64,000 nucleotides of DNA from Acidovorax sp. sic0104. Lineage in GTDB: Bacteria > Pseudomonadota > Gammaproteobacteria > Burkholderiales > Burkholderiaceae_C. Under the pieces are notes generated by a model. The model made no database searches, was not told the DNA's origin, and saw only the letters and a list, made by a program, of their open reading frames with translations. Position numbers and translations under genes: made by a program. Shown one piece after another: positions 31,661 to 39,009 of the stretch (positions within the stretch are counted from its first letter, which is position 1; the number at the start of each line of letters is the position of its first letter). The stretch is from assembly GCF_019219095.1 (NCBI RefSeq), contig NZ_JAHUWH010000010.1, positions 158,960 through 222,959 of the forward strand. Reading direction: 5' to 3'.

Positions 31661-33562
31661 ATGACAAGCAAAGCCGCCACAAAACCAGCCACCGCAACCC
31701 GGCCAAAGCGCACTGCGAGCGCCGTGCGTAACACGGGCAGTGCCGCACAGAAGGCGATCACCACCCGCGCCAAGGCCATCTTCAAGGATGCTCAGCCGGT
31801 CGGTGAAGTCAGCCCGGTGGATGGTGGTGCAGGTGTGCGCCGCGAAGCGCGTGCACTGTTCTGGATGGGGTGGAAACTTTCGCACATCGCAGAGCATCTG
31901 GGCGTTCCGCGCGGAACGCTTCACGGTTGGTGCAAGGCAGAGAAGTGGCAGGACACACCCGCCGCGCAGCGCGTGGAGTACGCGCTGGAAGCCCGTCTTT
32001 CAACGCTGATCGCCAAGGACGTAAAGACGGGCGGGGACTTCAAGGAAATTGACTTGCTGGGCCGCCAGTTGGAGCGACTGGCCCGCATCGGCAAATACGA
32101 ACGCACCGGGCGCGAAGCTGATCTGAACCCGGCCATTGAAGCGCGCAACGCAGGGCCAAAAAAGCGGCGGGCCAAAAACTTCCTGTCAGAGGAACAGGTG
32201 GAGCAGCTAAAAAGCGCTTTCCTTGATTCGCTGTTCAAGTACCAATTGGGCTGGTGGCAGAGCAGCCAGCAGCGCACGCGGGCTATTCTCAAGTCCCGCC
32301 AGATCGGTGCCACTTGGTACTTTGCCCGCGAGGCGCTGATTGATGCGCTGGAGACTGGCAGAAACCAAATTTTCCTATCCGCCAGCAAGGCCCAGGCTCA
32401 CATCTTCAAACAGTACATCTGCGCGTTCGTGCATGAAGTCACAGGCGTGGAGTTGAAGGGCGATCCCATCGTTTTGGCCAACGGCGCCACGCTGTACTTT
32501 TTGGGCAGCAACGCACGCACGGCCCAGGGCTATCACGGCAACTTCTACTTTGACGAGTTCTTTTGGACTCAGGACTTTGAGCGCCTTAACAAAGTGGCCA
32601 GCGGCATGGCCATGCACAAGAAGTGGCGCAAGACCTATTTCAGCACGCCCAGCAGCATCCAACACGCGGCGTATGCGTTCTGGTCGGCCCAGCGCCTCAA
32701 GAAGAAATCCAAGATTGACGTGGACTTGTCCCACGCACGGCTGGCCGTTGGCTTCACTGGCGAGGATCGCGTGTGGCGCAACATCGTCACGATCATGGAC
32801 GCTTTGGCGGGCGGCTGTGATCTCTTCGACCTTGAAGAGCTGAAGCTGGAGTATTCCGATGCGGAGTTTGCCAACCTGCTGATGTGCGGGTTTGTCGATG
32901 ATTCCTTTTCGGTTTTCCCGCTCTCAATGCTGCAGGGCTGCATGGTGGACAGCTGGGTGCTGTGGACAGATTTCAAGCCATTCAGCCAGCGGCCCTTCGG
33001 CCGGCTTCCGGTGTGGGTCGGGTATGACCCAAGCCATACGGGCGATAACGCCGGCCTGGTGGTGGTCGCTGTCCCCACCAAGCCGGGCGGCGCGCTTCGT
33101 GTGTTGCATACAGAGCAGTTCAAAGGCATGGACTTTGAAGCCCAGGCCAAAGCCATCAAGACCGTCACGGAACGCTACACCGTGGTCGGAATGACGGTGG
33201 ATACAACAGGTATCGGGCAGGGCGTTTATCAGCTGGTGCAGAAGTTCTTCCCCGCAGTGCGCGGCATCAACTACAGCGTGGACAGCAAGACCATGTTGGT
33301 GCTGAAAGCGCAACAGGTCATCAATGCGGGGCGGCTGGAGTTCGACGCCGGCAATAAGGAGCTGGCCGCCAGCTTCATGGCCATCAAACGCGAACTGACC
33401 GCGAGCGGGCGCAGCGTGACCTATGCGGCCGGGCGCAGCGAAGAAACCGGCCACTCTGATTTGGCCTGGGCAACGATGAACGCGCTCAGCCATGAGCCAT
33501 TGGAAACGGGCACTGACCTAGCCACGCCGCAAGGCCAATCTTTCCTTGTTATTTCTGACTGA
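31661..33562 (+). CDS. P: Terminase large subunit (ATPase) P
   Basis: A 633-residue gpP (P2: 590 aa). Residues 60-95 form a helix-turn-helix (WKLSHIAEHLGVPRGTLHGW); the ATPase has KSRQIGAT (211-218) as Walker A and YFDEF (296-300) as Walker B. The nuclease-type C-terminal domain has VGYDPSHTGDNAG and SDLAWATMNALSHE. It powers DNA packaging with M. The N-terminal 40 residues are Ala/Thr/Lys-rich and disordered. Transcribed rightward with Q. Confidence 0.95.
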   Translation: MTSKAATKPATATRPKRTASAVRNTGSAAQKAITTRAKAIFKDAQPVGEVSPVDGGAGVRREARALFWMGWKLSHIAEHLGVPRGTLHGWCKAEKWQDTPAAQRVEYALEARLSTLIAKDVKTGGDFKEIDLLGRQLERLARIGKYERTGREADLNPAIEARNAGPKKRRAKNFLSEEQVEQLKSAFLDSLFKYQLGWWQSSQQRTRAILKSRQIGATWYFAREALIDALETGRNQIFLSASKAQAHIFKQYICAFVHEVTGVELKGDPIVLANGATLYFLGSNARTAQGYHGNFYFDEFFWTQDFERLNKVASGMAMHKKWRKTYFSTPSSIQHAAYAFWSAQRLKKKSKIDVDLSHARLAVGFTGEDRVWRNIVTIMDALAGGCDLFDLEELKLEYSDAEFANLLMCGFVDDSFSVFPLSMLQGCMVDSWVLWTDFKPFSQRPFGRLPVWVGYDPSHTGDNAGLVVVAVPTKPGGALRVLHTEQFKGMDFEAQAKAIKTVTERYTVVGMTVDTTGIGQGVYQLVQKFFPAVRGINYSVDSKTMLVLKAQQVINAGRLEFDAGNKELAASFMAIKRELTASGRSVTYAAGRSEETGHSDLAWATMNALSHEPLETGTDLATPQGQSFLVISD

Positions 33563-33564
33563 CC

Positions 33565-34632
33565 ATGACGAAACGAACACGCCGCGCGCCGGCCCAGGCG
33601 CAACACTCCACCCCACCAGCAGCTGCCCCTGCGCTGCCTTCCACAACTGCTGCTCAGTCCTTTACCTTCGATCTGGGCGATCCTGAGCCAGTAATTGGGG
33701 GGCGTTCGGCGCTGCTTGAATATGCGGAGTGCCTGCCTTGCGGTGATTGGTACGAACCACCCGTGAGCCTGGCCGCGCTGGCTCGGCTGCTGCGGGTTGG
33801 TGCCCACCACGAATCTGCGCTGCGCTTCAAGATCAACGTTCTATCCAGCACCTTCATCCCCTCGCAGGTTCTCAGCGCTGAAGCCTTCGGCGGTTTCGCG
33901 CTGGATTACATGGTGCTGGGTAATGCCTATTTGGAGCGCCGCCGCAACCGGCTGGGCGAGCTGCTAGAACTTCGCCACGCGCTGGGCAAGTACACGCGGC
34001 GCGGCCTTGAGGCGGGCCGCTTCTTCTTCGTCACGGACCTACAGAGCCCGCACGAATTCCGCCGCCACGATCTGTTCCAGCTGCGTGAGCAGGACATTCA
34101 TCAGGAAATCTACGGGCTGCCGCCGTACCTTGGCGCGCTGCAGTCGGCCATGCTGAATGAATCGGCCACGCTGTTTCGCCGCCGCTACTACAACAACGGC
34201 AGCCACGCCGGCTTCATCCTGTACGTGACCGATGCCGCCCAGTCCCAGGGCGATGTGGACAAGATGCGCGAGCAGCTGACCAAAACCAAAGGCGGCGGCA
34301 ACTTCAAAAACCTTTTCTACTACGCGCCCAACGGGAAAAAGGAAGGCATCCAGCTGATCCCCATCAGCGAGGTGGCCGCAAAGGATGACTTCCTGAACAT
34401 CAAGAATGCCAGCCGCGACGATGTACTGGCCGCCCACCGTGTGCCGCCCCAGCTGATGGGCATGCTGCCCAACAACGTGGGCGGCTTCGGCGACGTGGAG
34501 AAAGCAGCCATGGTGTTTGCCCGCAACGAAATCGCCCCGCTGCAGGCGCGCATGGCTCACGCCATCAACACCTGGGCAGGTTACAAGGTTTGCGCATTCA
34601 AGCCCTACCTTTTAAGTGACGTGCCAGCATGA
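33565..34632 (+). CDS. Q: Portal protein Q
   Basis: A 355-residue gpQ (P2: 344 aa). The family core is clear: ARLLRVGAHHESALRFKINV, ALDYMVLGNAYLERRRNRLG, EIYGLPPYLGALQSAMLNES, and HRVPPQLMGMLPNNVGGFGD. It forms the dodecameric DNA gate of the head. A start 2 nt after the P stop indicates coupling. The N-terminal 35 residues are Ala/Pro-rich. No cos site is recognisable downstream. Confidence 0.95.
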   Translation: MTKRTRRAPAQAQHSTPPAAAPALPSTTAAQSFTFDLGDPEPVIGGRSALLEYAECLPCGDWYEPPVSLAALARLLRVGAHHESALRFKINVLSSTFIPSQVLSAEAFGGFALDYMVLGNAYLERRRNRLGELLELRHALGKYTRRGLEAGRFFFVTDLQSPHEFRRHDLFQLREQDIHQEIYGLPPYLGALQSAMLNESATLFRRRYYNNGSHAGFILYVTDAAQSQGDVDKMREQLTKTKGGGNFKNLFYYAPNGKKEGIQLIPISEVAAKDDFLNIKNASRDDVLAAHRVPPQLMGMLPNNVGGFGDVEKAAMVFARNEIAPLQARMAHAINTWAGYKVCAFKPYLLSDVPA

Positions 34633-34681
34633 GCTCTTGAGAACTACTAACTGACACTAAGCGATGCAGCCAGGGGACAAT

Positions 34682-35242
34682 TCACGCTGCGTGTTCAGTT
34701 TTTAATTCCTCTTTCGCCTTTTCAAGCATCGCAACACCTTGCGTCGCATGCGCAGATAGGTCTCGGGCGTTGAAATAGAGGTTTTCCCAGAACGCCATTG
34801 TTAAGCCGTCATCTTCAAAAGCGGGCAATGATCTCGCAACTTCCCGGGCAAATATCTCGTCACAGAGTGACTGAACGCGTTGCAATCGGAGCCAGTGATG
34901 AGAAAGAAACTGAAGAAGCGTGGCATCTGGCTTCCCAGTCGAAAAAATCGATCCGATTGCATCCCAGGTCGTTATTCGCAGATCTGGCCTGTGCATCACC
35001 CGCCCCACCTGAGCCTCTGCAGCCACAGTGTCAAGTAGCCGCGCGTTGTACTTACACGCATCAATCAAAACATCTATCGCGCTCTCAGTTTGGCGAAGCA
35101 TGTCGGCAACTTGAAGCCTTCTTTGGCGATGCATGCCCCGTTCATTGAGAAATAGAGCGATCGGGACACCCAGCACGACACCGATCAATGTCGCAGCGAG
35201 GTTGGGCCAGAAGGCATCGAAGAATGTAGAAAGGGACAACAT
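34682..35242 (-). CDS. Unknown one-TM membrane protein in post-portal cargo site
   Basis: A 186-residue protein converging on Q. Residues 5-30 form a membrane helix (FWPNLAATLIGVVLGVPIAL) followed by a basic turn (NERGMHRQRRLQ) and a helical cytoplasmic domain of about 150 residues. The sequence FSTGKPDATLLQFLSHHWLR is the most distinctive part. No family is recognised. ATG 35242 is chosen; an upstream GTG at 35266 is possible and neither has a good ribosome site. AT-richer than Q. P2 carries its anti-phage genes (old, tin) between gene A and cos, which lies next to Q in the circular phage, so a defence or exclusion role is possible. Confidence 0.6.
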   Translation of the reverse strand: MLSLSTFFDAFWPNLAATLIGVVLGVPIALFLNERGMHRQRRLQVADMLRQTESAIDVLIDACKYNARLLDTVAAEAQVGRVMHRPDLRITTWDAIGSIFSTGKPDATLLQFLSHHWLRLQRVQSLCDEIFAREVARSLPAFEDDGLTMAFWENLYFNARDLSAHATQGVAMLEKAKEELKTEHAA

Positions 35243-35657
35243 GACGCGCAAATGTAACGTTCCCACGACGCGGGACGTTCGATGGTTCCTTTCGGGACAA
35301 ATTAGCTATCAACGCGCGTATCGCACCGTCTCAGCGTTTTAAATGCCGCCATGCCCCGGTATGGTGACATCAGGTCTTGGCGCGCAGTCGAGACCCCGCC
35401 GCGCCCGCGCCCTTCGTGTGTCGATTTCGTCGATAGTGTCGGCAGGCTCCGGCGCCAAGGCAGTGGCGGCCTCACACTGCATTTTGCGAGTATCTTTGCT
35501 GTCGGGAATCGTCGGGAAATGAGGTTGCCCAGTTACCTGCCTCCATCGCGAGTACGGAGTGGGGCAACTTGGAGCACAGCACTAGGCGGGGTTTGAGCTG
35601 TAGCCCTGCGGCGAATCGCAGGCAGCTGCTGCCGGTTGCGTACATGAGGGATGGGAA
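35243..35657. other. Gene-free stretch between the two cargo genes
   Basis: About 415 bp between divergent starts. Short ORFs exist on both strands (for example 35351-35596), but none has a ribosome site or recognisable protein. It must hold promoters for the flanking genes. I see no repeat or RNA gene in it. Confidence 0.4.
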
Positions 35658-36740
35658 ATGCAAACAATATTGGCGCAGATTTGCGCCCTACAGCCGCTTT
35701 ATTCGTCGTCAAACACGCCAGAAATGCAACAACGCGGCCGCCTCGTGAGGTCCGACCTTGTCTCGGCTCTGCGTGACAGACTCCAAGCGATGCAATCTGC
35801 ATTTGATCCAGTCTTCGATGACCTTGAGGTGGAGGCATCAGACGGCATCGGACGAAAGACTGAGGCACCTTGGGCGAGAGTTTTCTCGAAAGCCATGTCT
35901 CCGAACCCCCGATCAGGGTTTTACCTCGTGATCCACTTCGCAGCTGATGGATCGGCAGTCTTTTTCACCATAGGCTGTGGGAGCACCATCTGGAGCGGTG
36001 GGGACTTACGCCCAGTTTCGGATGAGGAACTTGCTCGTCGCACTTCCTGGGCTAGGGCTGTCGTCGAGCAGCGCTGGGGCACTCTTGCGCCCTTCACCTC
36101 TGAAATCCATTTGGGAGCGAAGGCAGCGCTTCCGAAGACTTTTGAAAAGTCCACGGCACTGGCATTGCGGGTTTCCGCTCGCGAGCTTGCGGGTGCCGAT
36201 GTTCAAGCTATCCTGCACTCGATAGCCGAACGACTTGGTGAGATATACCTTGCTCAGCTAGACCAGCGAGACATCGCGCCGGGTGAGCAAGATGCAGCAG
36301 CAATTGAGGAAATTTCGAATCCGTTGAAACGGCGGGCCGGTAGGCAGGGTATGGGCCTCACGGCACCTGAGAGAAGAGCGGTGGAACAGCGCGCGATGGA
36401 GCTTGCAATCAAGCATTTGACACAGCTGGGATATCACTGTCGAGACACCTCTGCCACCCAGTCTTTTGACTTGCTGGCTACAAGAGCAGATGAGACGATC
36501 AAAGTCGAGGTCAAAGGGACCACGTCTGAAGTTTGCGACTCTGTACTGATGACTCGTAACGAAGTTGATTTACATCGTCTGGAAAAAGGCAAAACGGGGC
36601 TGCTGATCGTGTACGGAATACGGCTGGCGAGGCGAGAGAAGGTCCCCCAGGCCAGCAAAGGCACTGTTGAGGCACTTCTCGGCTGGGACATTGACGCATG
36701 GAAGGCTGAACCGATTGCCTTTCAACTCCACCGTGCCTGA
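35658..36740 (+). CDS. MrcB_N (DUF3578) - DUF3883 protein, putative defence factor
   Basis: A 360-residue protein in two parts. Residues 1-200 resemble the MrcB_N/DUF3578 domain: WARVFSKAMSPNPRSGFYLV, GDLRPVSDEELARRTSWARA and KSTALALRVSARELAG. This domain occurs in McrB-like, modification-dependent restriction proteins. Residues 245-345 resemble DUF3883, a PD-(D/E)XK-like fold: Asp271 in SFDLLATR and EVKGT with Glu284/Lys286. Thus a DNA-recognition module appears fused to a nuclease-like module, without the McrB GTPase. GGGATGGG precedes the ATG. It sits alone behind the portal gene, upstream of a strong terminator. Anti-phage restriction is the likely job, by analogy only. Confidence 0.7.
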   Translation: MQTILAQICALQPLYSSSNTPEMQQRGRLVRSDLVSALRDRLQAMQSAFDPVFDDLEVEASDGIGRKTEAPWARVFSKAMSPNPRSGFYLVIHFAADGSAVFFTIGCGSTIWSGGDLRPVSDEELARRTSWARAVVEQRWGTLAPFTSEIHLGAKAALPKTFEKSTALALRVSARELAGADVQAILHSIAERLGEIYLAQLDQRDIAPGEQDAAAIEEISNPLKRRAGRQGMGLTAPERRAVEQRAMELAIKHLTQLGYHCRDTSATQSFDLLATRADETIKVEVKGTTSEVCDSVLMTRNEVDLHRLEKGKTGLLIVYGIRLARREKVPQASKGTVEALLGWDIDAWKAEPIAFQLHRA

Positions 36741-37219
36741 AACCCACGAGCATAGGTACCCGATTCGTTGGCCTACGGGATGGCCTACAAGCCTGCAAAT
36801 ATGCACGGTGTGACGCATCACTGTTGACCTTGCCGCTCCCTCCGTTTCCGCCAGAACATGCCCTGCAAGTCGATAACTTGCAGGGCATTTTTCTTTGCGC
36901 AGATTCTGTCTGCTCTGCTTCCTGCTGCGCGCAGTGCTCTGGCCTTTCAGACGCAACGAGACAGTTCATTGAGCCCTTGCGTCCGGATGCGGCCCGTGAA
37001 GGCTACCTGACGCACGCCCTTGGCATCTCTCGTATCTGCCGCCGCTTCGCGGGCGCAAGCAATCTGCGGATGCTTTCGAATCCCGGGCATGGCGCTGCCG
37101 ATGTAGGCTCAAGCCGACGTGAGTCAACGGCGTTTGCCCGCGTTGTTCTTGCCTTTGCACAAATAACCTTCGTCGCATGCACAGCCATCCTGCTGGCATG
37201 AACTACTGGAGGAACCCCC
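36741..37219. other. Probable prophage/chromosome junction, no gene seen
   Basis: Apart from the terminator at 36858-36896 I find no convincing gene in this 479-bp stretch. Long frames such as 36824-37201 lack a ribosome site and family. The right attachment site probably lies here, but its left copy is outside the window, so no direct repeat can be matched. The last 30 bp carry the csbD ribosome site. Confidence 0.4.
36858..36896 (+). terminator. Rho-independent terminator
   Basis: ATGCCCTGCAAGT pairs perfectly with ACTTGCAGGGCAT across a 5-nt loop, followed by TTTTCTTT. A 13-bp stem makes it strong. It lies 118 bp past the MrcB_N-DUF3883 stop and probably ends that transcript; it may also be close to the prophage edge. 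Confidence 0.85.
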
Positions 37220-37399
37220 ATGAATTCCGATCAAGTCAAAGGCGCCCTGAAGGAAGTGGCTGGCAAGGTCCAGCAAAAGACGGGTGAAGTCATCAACAGC
37301 CCCGAGCAGCAAGTCAAGGGCGCAGCCAAACAAGTCGAGGGCAATGTCCAGAAGAACTATGGCGACGCGAAAGAAGCCATCAAGGACGCAGCGAAGTAA
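37220..37399 (+). CDS. CsbD-like stress protein
   Basis: A 59-residue CsbD family protein: MNSDQVKGALKEVAGKVQQK, then GEVINSPEQQVKGAAKQVEG and NVQKNYGDAKEAIKDAAK. CsbD proteins are small, charged, mostly disordered or helical and are induced in general stress; the molecular role is not known. GGAGG lies 8 nt before the ATG. It is a one-gene unit with its own terminator. First chromosomal-looking gene right of the prophage. Confidence 0.9.
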   Translation: MNSDQVKGALKEVAGKVQQKTGEVINSPEQQVKGAAKQVEGNVQKNYGDAKEAIKDAAK

Positions 37400-37437
37400 G
37401 CTCGAGTTTCGGGACTCAGCCCCGAAAATCGTGTGCA

Positions 37438-37473
37438 AGCCCTGCCGCAGCAATGCGCAGGGCTTTCTTTTTG
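37438..37473 (+). terminator. Terminator of the CsbD-like gene
   Basis: AGCCCTGC pairs with GCAGGGCT across an 11-nt loop, followed by TTCTTTTTG. It starts 39 bp after the stop codon. Confidence 0.85.
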
Positions 37474-37530
37474 CCTTGCAGATTTACGATTTGTCGGGGA
37501 CAGTTGCTCAACACTGCAAGGAGAAAGTGC

Positions 37531-38151
37531 GTGATCGGACAGCTCCATCTGAAGTACAACGATGTCGACTTCCGCTACATCGACGCCGCTTGGCCGAGCG
37601 GCTCTCCCGCATATGCGGAGTTGCGCGTAGTGCTGGATGTGTCCCGGTTTTTTTCGCGGTGCGCACACCACGTCATCCTTGCTCTTGACTGCGCTGGGGA
37701 GCAAGGCAGCAACAACCCTCATTGCGGCCCCATCTATCGCGATGGGCAGAACCTTTTTTCAACAGCTCGTGGCGCCATCCTGCTGGGTGACGGCACTGTG
37801 ATGACCGAGGTGTGGAACGGTACCTTCTCCCCAGAGCTGGCGGTCATTCCCAACCTGATCCCTGGCCCCTTCGACCCATCGGCGCACCGCTGCCTCAATG
37901 TGCGTGTGCGGTGCGACTATGCCGGCGGCACCAGCGTGCGGATTCGCGATGGGCGCGGTGGGCCTGTGCTGTTCGCCGGCATGCTTGCTACGGCAGCGTG
38001 GCCGTACGAAGGGGAGGAAATGCGAGCGTGCCTGGGCGGTATTGCCCTGGGTTTCGTGCCGCCCAAGGACACCGGTTGTGTGGAGCAGATCGCCCCGCGC
38101 AGCGCTCCGCATGCGGTTCTGGGCTATGCGGCGTCGGCGCGTGTGGCCTAG
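37531..38151 (+). CDS. Unknown protein (206 aa)
   Basis: I do not recognise this family. The start is GTG 37531 with AAGGAG 8 nt upstream. The 206-residue protein has no signal peptide or membrane helix, and is rich in Cys, Arg and aromatic residues, with beta-type stretches (LHLKYNDVDFRYIDAAW; CLNVRVRCDYAGGTSVRIRD). HxxN and DGQNLFSTARGAILLGDG are conspicuous but not diagnostic. A single-gene unit between terminators. It could be chromosomal or a further cargo gene. Confidence 0.55.
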   Translation: MIGQLHLKYNDVDFRYIDAAWPSGSPAYAELRVVLDVSRFFSRCAHHVILALDCAGEQGSNNPHCGPIYRDGQNLFSTARGAILLGDGTVMTEVWNGTFSPELAVIPNLIPGPFDPSAHRCLNVRVRCDYAGGTSVRIRDGRGGPVLFAGMLATAAWPYEGEEMRACLGGIALGFVPPKDTGCVEQIAPRSAPHAVLGYAASARVA

Positions 38152-38580
38152 GAGGTTCTTGCGCATCCGGAAATCGCTGTAGCCCCCTGTCTCTGCACAC
38201 GGCCGCGAACGATGTGGCGCACTTTAGGGTGCAGCCACGGGTGAAGTGCTGCGGGAGGTCTGGGCTGCGCAAAAAAAATAGCCCGCACGAGGCGGGCTAA
38301 ATCTTGCATATCTCGACTTCGTGGGGGTCGAACCGTCAGAATTAACGGCATCCCAATCGTAGTCGAGGCTCAGCAAGTGGACTATTGAGCTGGCTGGCAG
38401 AGTGTGACATATGTCCGCTTTCTTGCCCCTTGTTCTTGCGAAAAATTTGGTACCCCAGGCGCTCTGATGGCGAAAGCCGCTGTCCTGCACTGCATCGAGG
38501 GCATCGCCCCCTTCACCGGCAGACCCGTTGCAAGCAAGGAGGCAAAGAGGCCGGCAGGGCGACAGACGGTTGAATCCGCT
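38152..38580. other. Gene-poor interval with terminator and inverted repeat
   Basis: A 429-bp interval. It contains a strong leftward terminator (38271-38299) and a 7-bp inverted repeat (CTCGACT 38312-38318, AGTCGAG 38361-38367) around a segment with GGTTCGACCCCCAC on the minus strand, which recalls a tRNA T-loop but does not fold as a tRNA. Short frames (38224-38490 minus; 38404-38679 plus) have no support. It could be remnant DNA from past integration. Confidence 0.4.
38271..38299 (-). terminator. Leftward Rho-independent terminator
   Basis: Read leftward: TAGCCCGC, loop CTCGT, GCGGGCTA, then eight Ts. A strong terminator, about 280 bp beyond the hslR stop, so it may end the tctD-tctE-hslR transcript. 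Confidence 0.85.
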
Positions 38581-39009
38581 TCACTCCTTGATGGATGCGC
38601 TCCAGCGGTCACCCCAGCCACGGGCGCCTACGCGGTCGATTTCCCGGCGGTCGCGCTTTGTCGGGCGGCCTTCCTGTAGCGCGGCCGACGGTTCGGGGGC
38701 AAGGCGGCGCTGTTCGGCTGCGTGTTCGCGGGCGGTGAGGCTGTCGGCGGTTTCTTCATAGAGTTGCTGCGCCGTGGGGGCGGGCCCCCGAAAACCGCTC
38801 AGCCCGCGCACCACCACTGTACGTGCCACGGGGCCCTGGCGCAAGGCGACGGTGTCGCCGCAGCGCAAGTCGCGGGCTGGCTTGGCCAGTTGGCCGTTCA
38901 CAGTGACGCGGCCCTTGGAAATTTCTTCGGTGGCCAGGCTGCGTGTCTTGTAAAAGCGGGCGCACCAGAGCCACTTGTCCAGGCGCATTGTCTCCATCGT
39001 CGTCGTCAT
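38581..39009 (-). CDS. hslR: Hsp15-like S4-domain RNA-binding protein
   Basis: A 142-residue S4-domain protein. MRLDKWLWCARFYKTRSLAT, GRVTVNGQLAKPARDLRCGD and the basic C-terminal tail (PTKRDRREIDR) match HslR/Hsp15, which binds stalled 50S subunits carrying nascent chains and helps recycle them after heat shock. Its first ATG overlaps the tctE stop as ATGA, so it is translated with the sensor kinase operon. ATG 38994 is an alternative start matching the family N-terminus. Confidence 0.9.
   Translation of the reverse strand: MTTTMETMRLDKWLWCARFYKTRSLATEEISKGRVTVNGQLAKPARDLRCGDTVALRQGPVARTVVVRGLSGFRGPAPTAQQLYEETADSLTAREHAAEQRRLAPEPSAALQEGRPTKRDRREIDRVGARGWGDRWSASIKE

Larger units (their letters stand above)
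1..36740. mobile_element. P2-like prophage (left end outside window)
   Basis: A nearly full set of P2-type genes is present: tyrosine integrase end, gpA-type initiator, Ogr-like activator, LexA-like repressor, tail genes D-U-T-E-FII-FI, baseplate I-J-W-V, S-R, lysis genes, and head genes X-L-M-N-O-P-Q. The left attachment site is before base 1. The right junction is not resolved: the last cargo gene ends at 36740 and chromosomal-looking genes start at 37220, so the boundary probably lies between them. Head and tail genes look intact and no structural gene is visibly broken. The two cargo sites (7.5-11.1 kb and 34.7-36.7 kb) have lower GC than the structural genes. Confidence 0.9.

Noticed and set aside
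38279..38370. Possible tRNA or tmRNA end on the minus strand
   Set aside because: GGTTCGACCCCCAC and a closing 7-bp stem are present, but only 42 nt lie between the stem halves and no T-stem, D-arm or anticodon arm can be formed.
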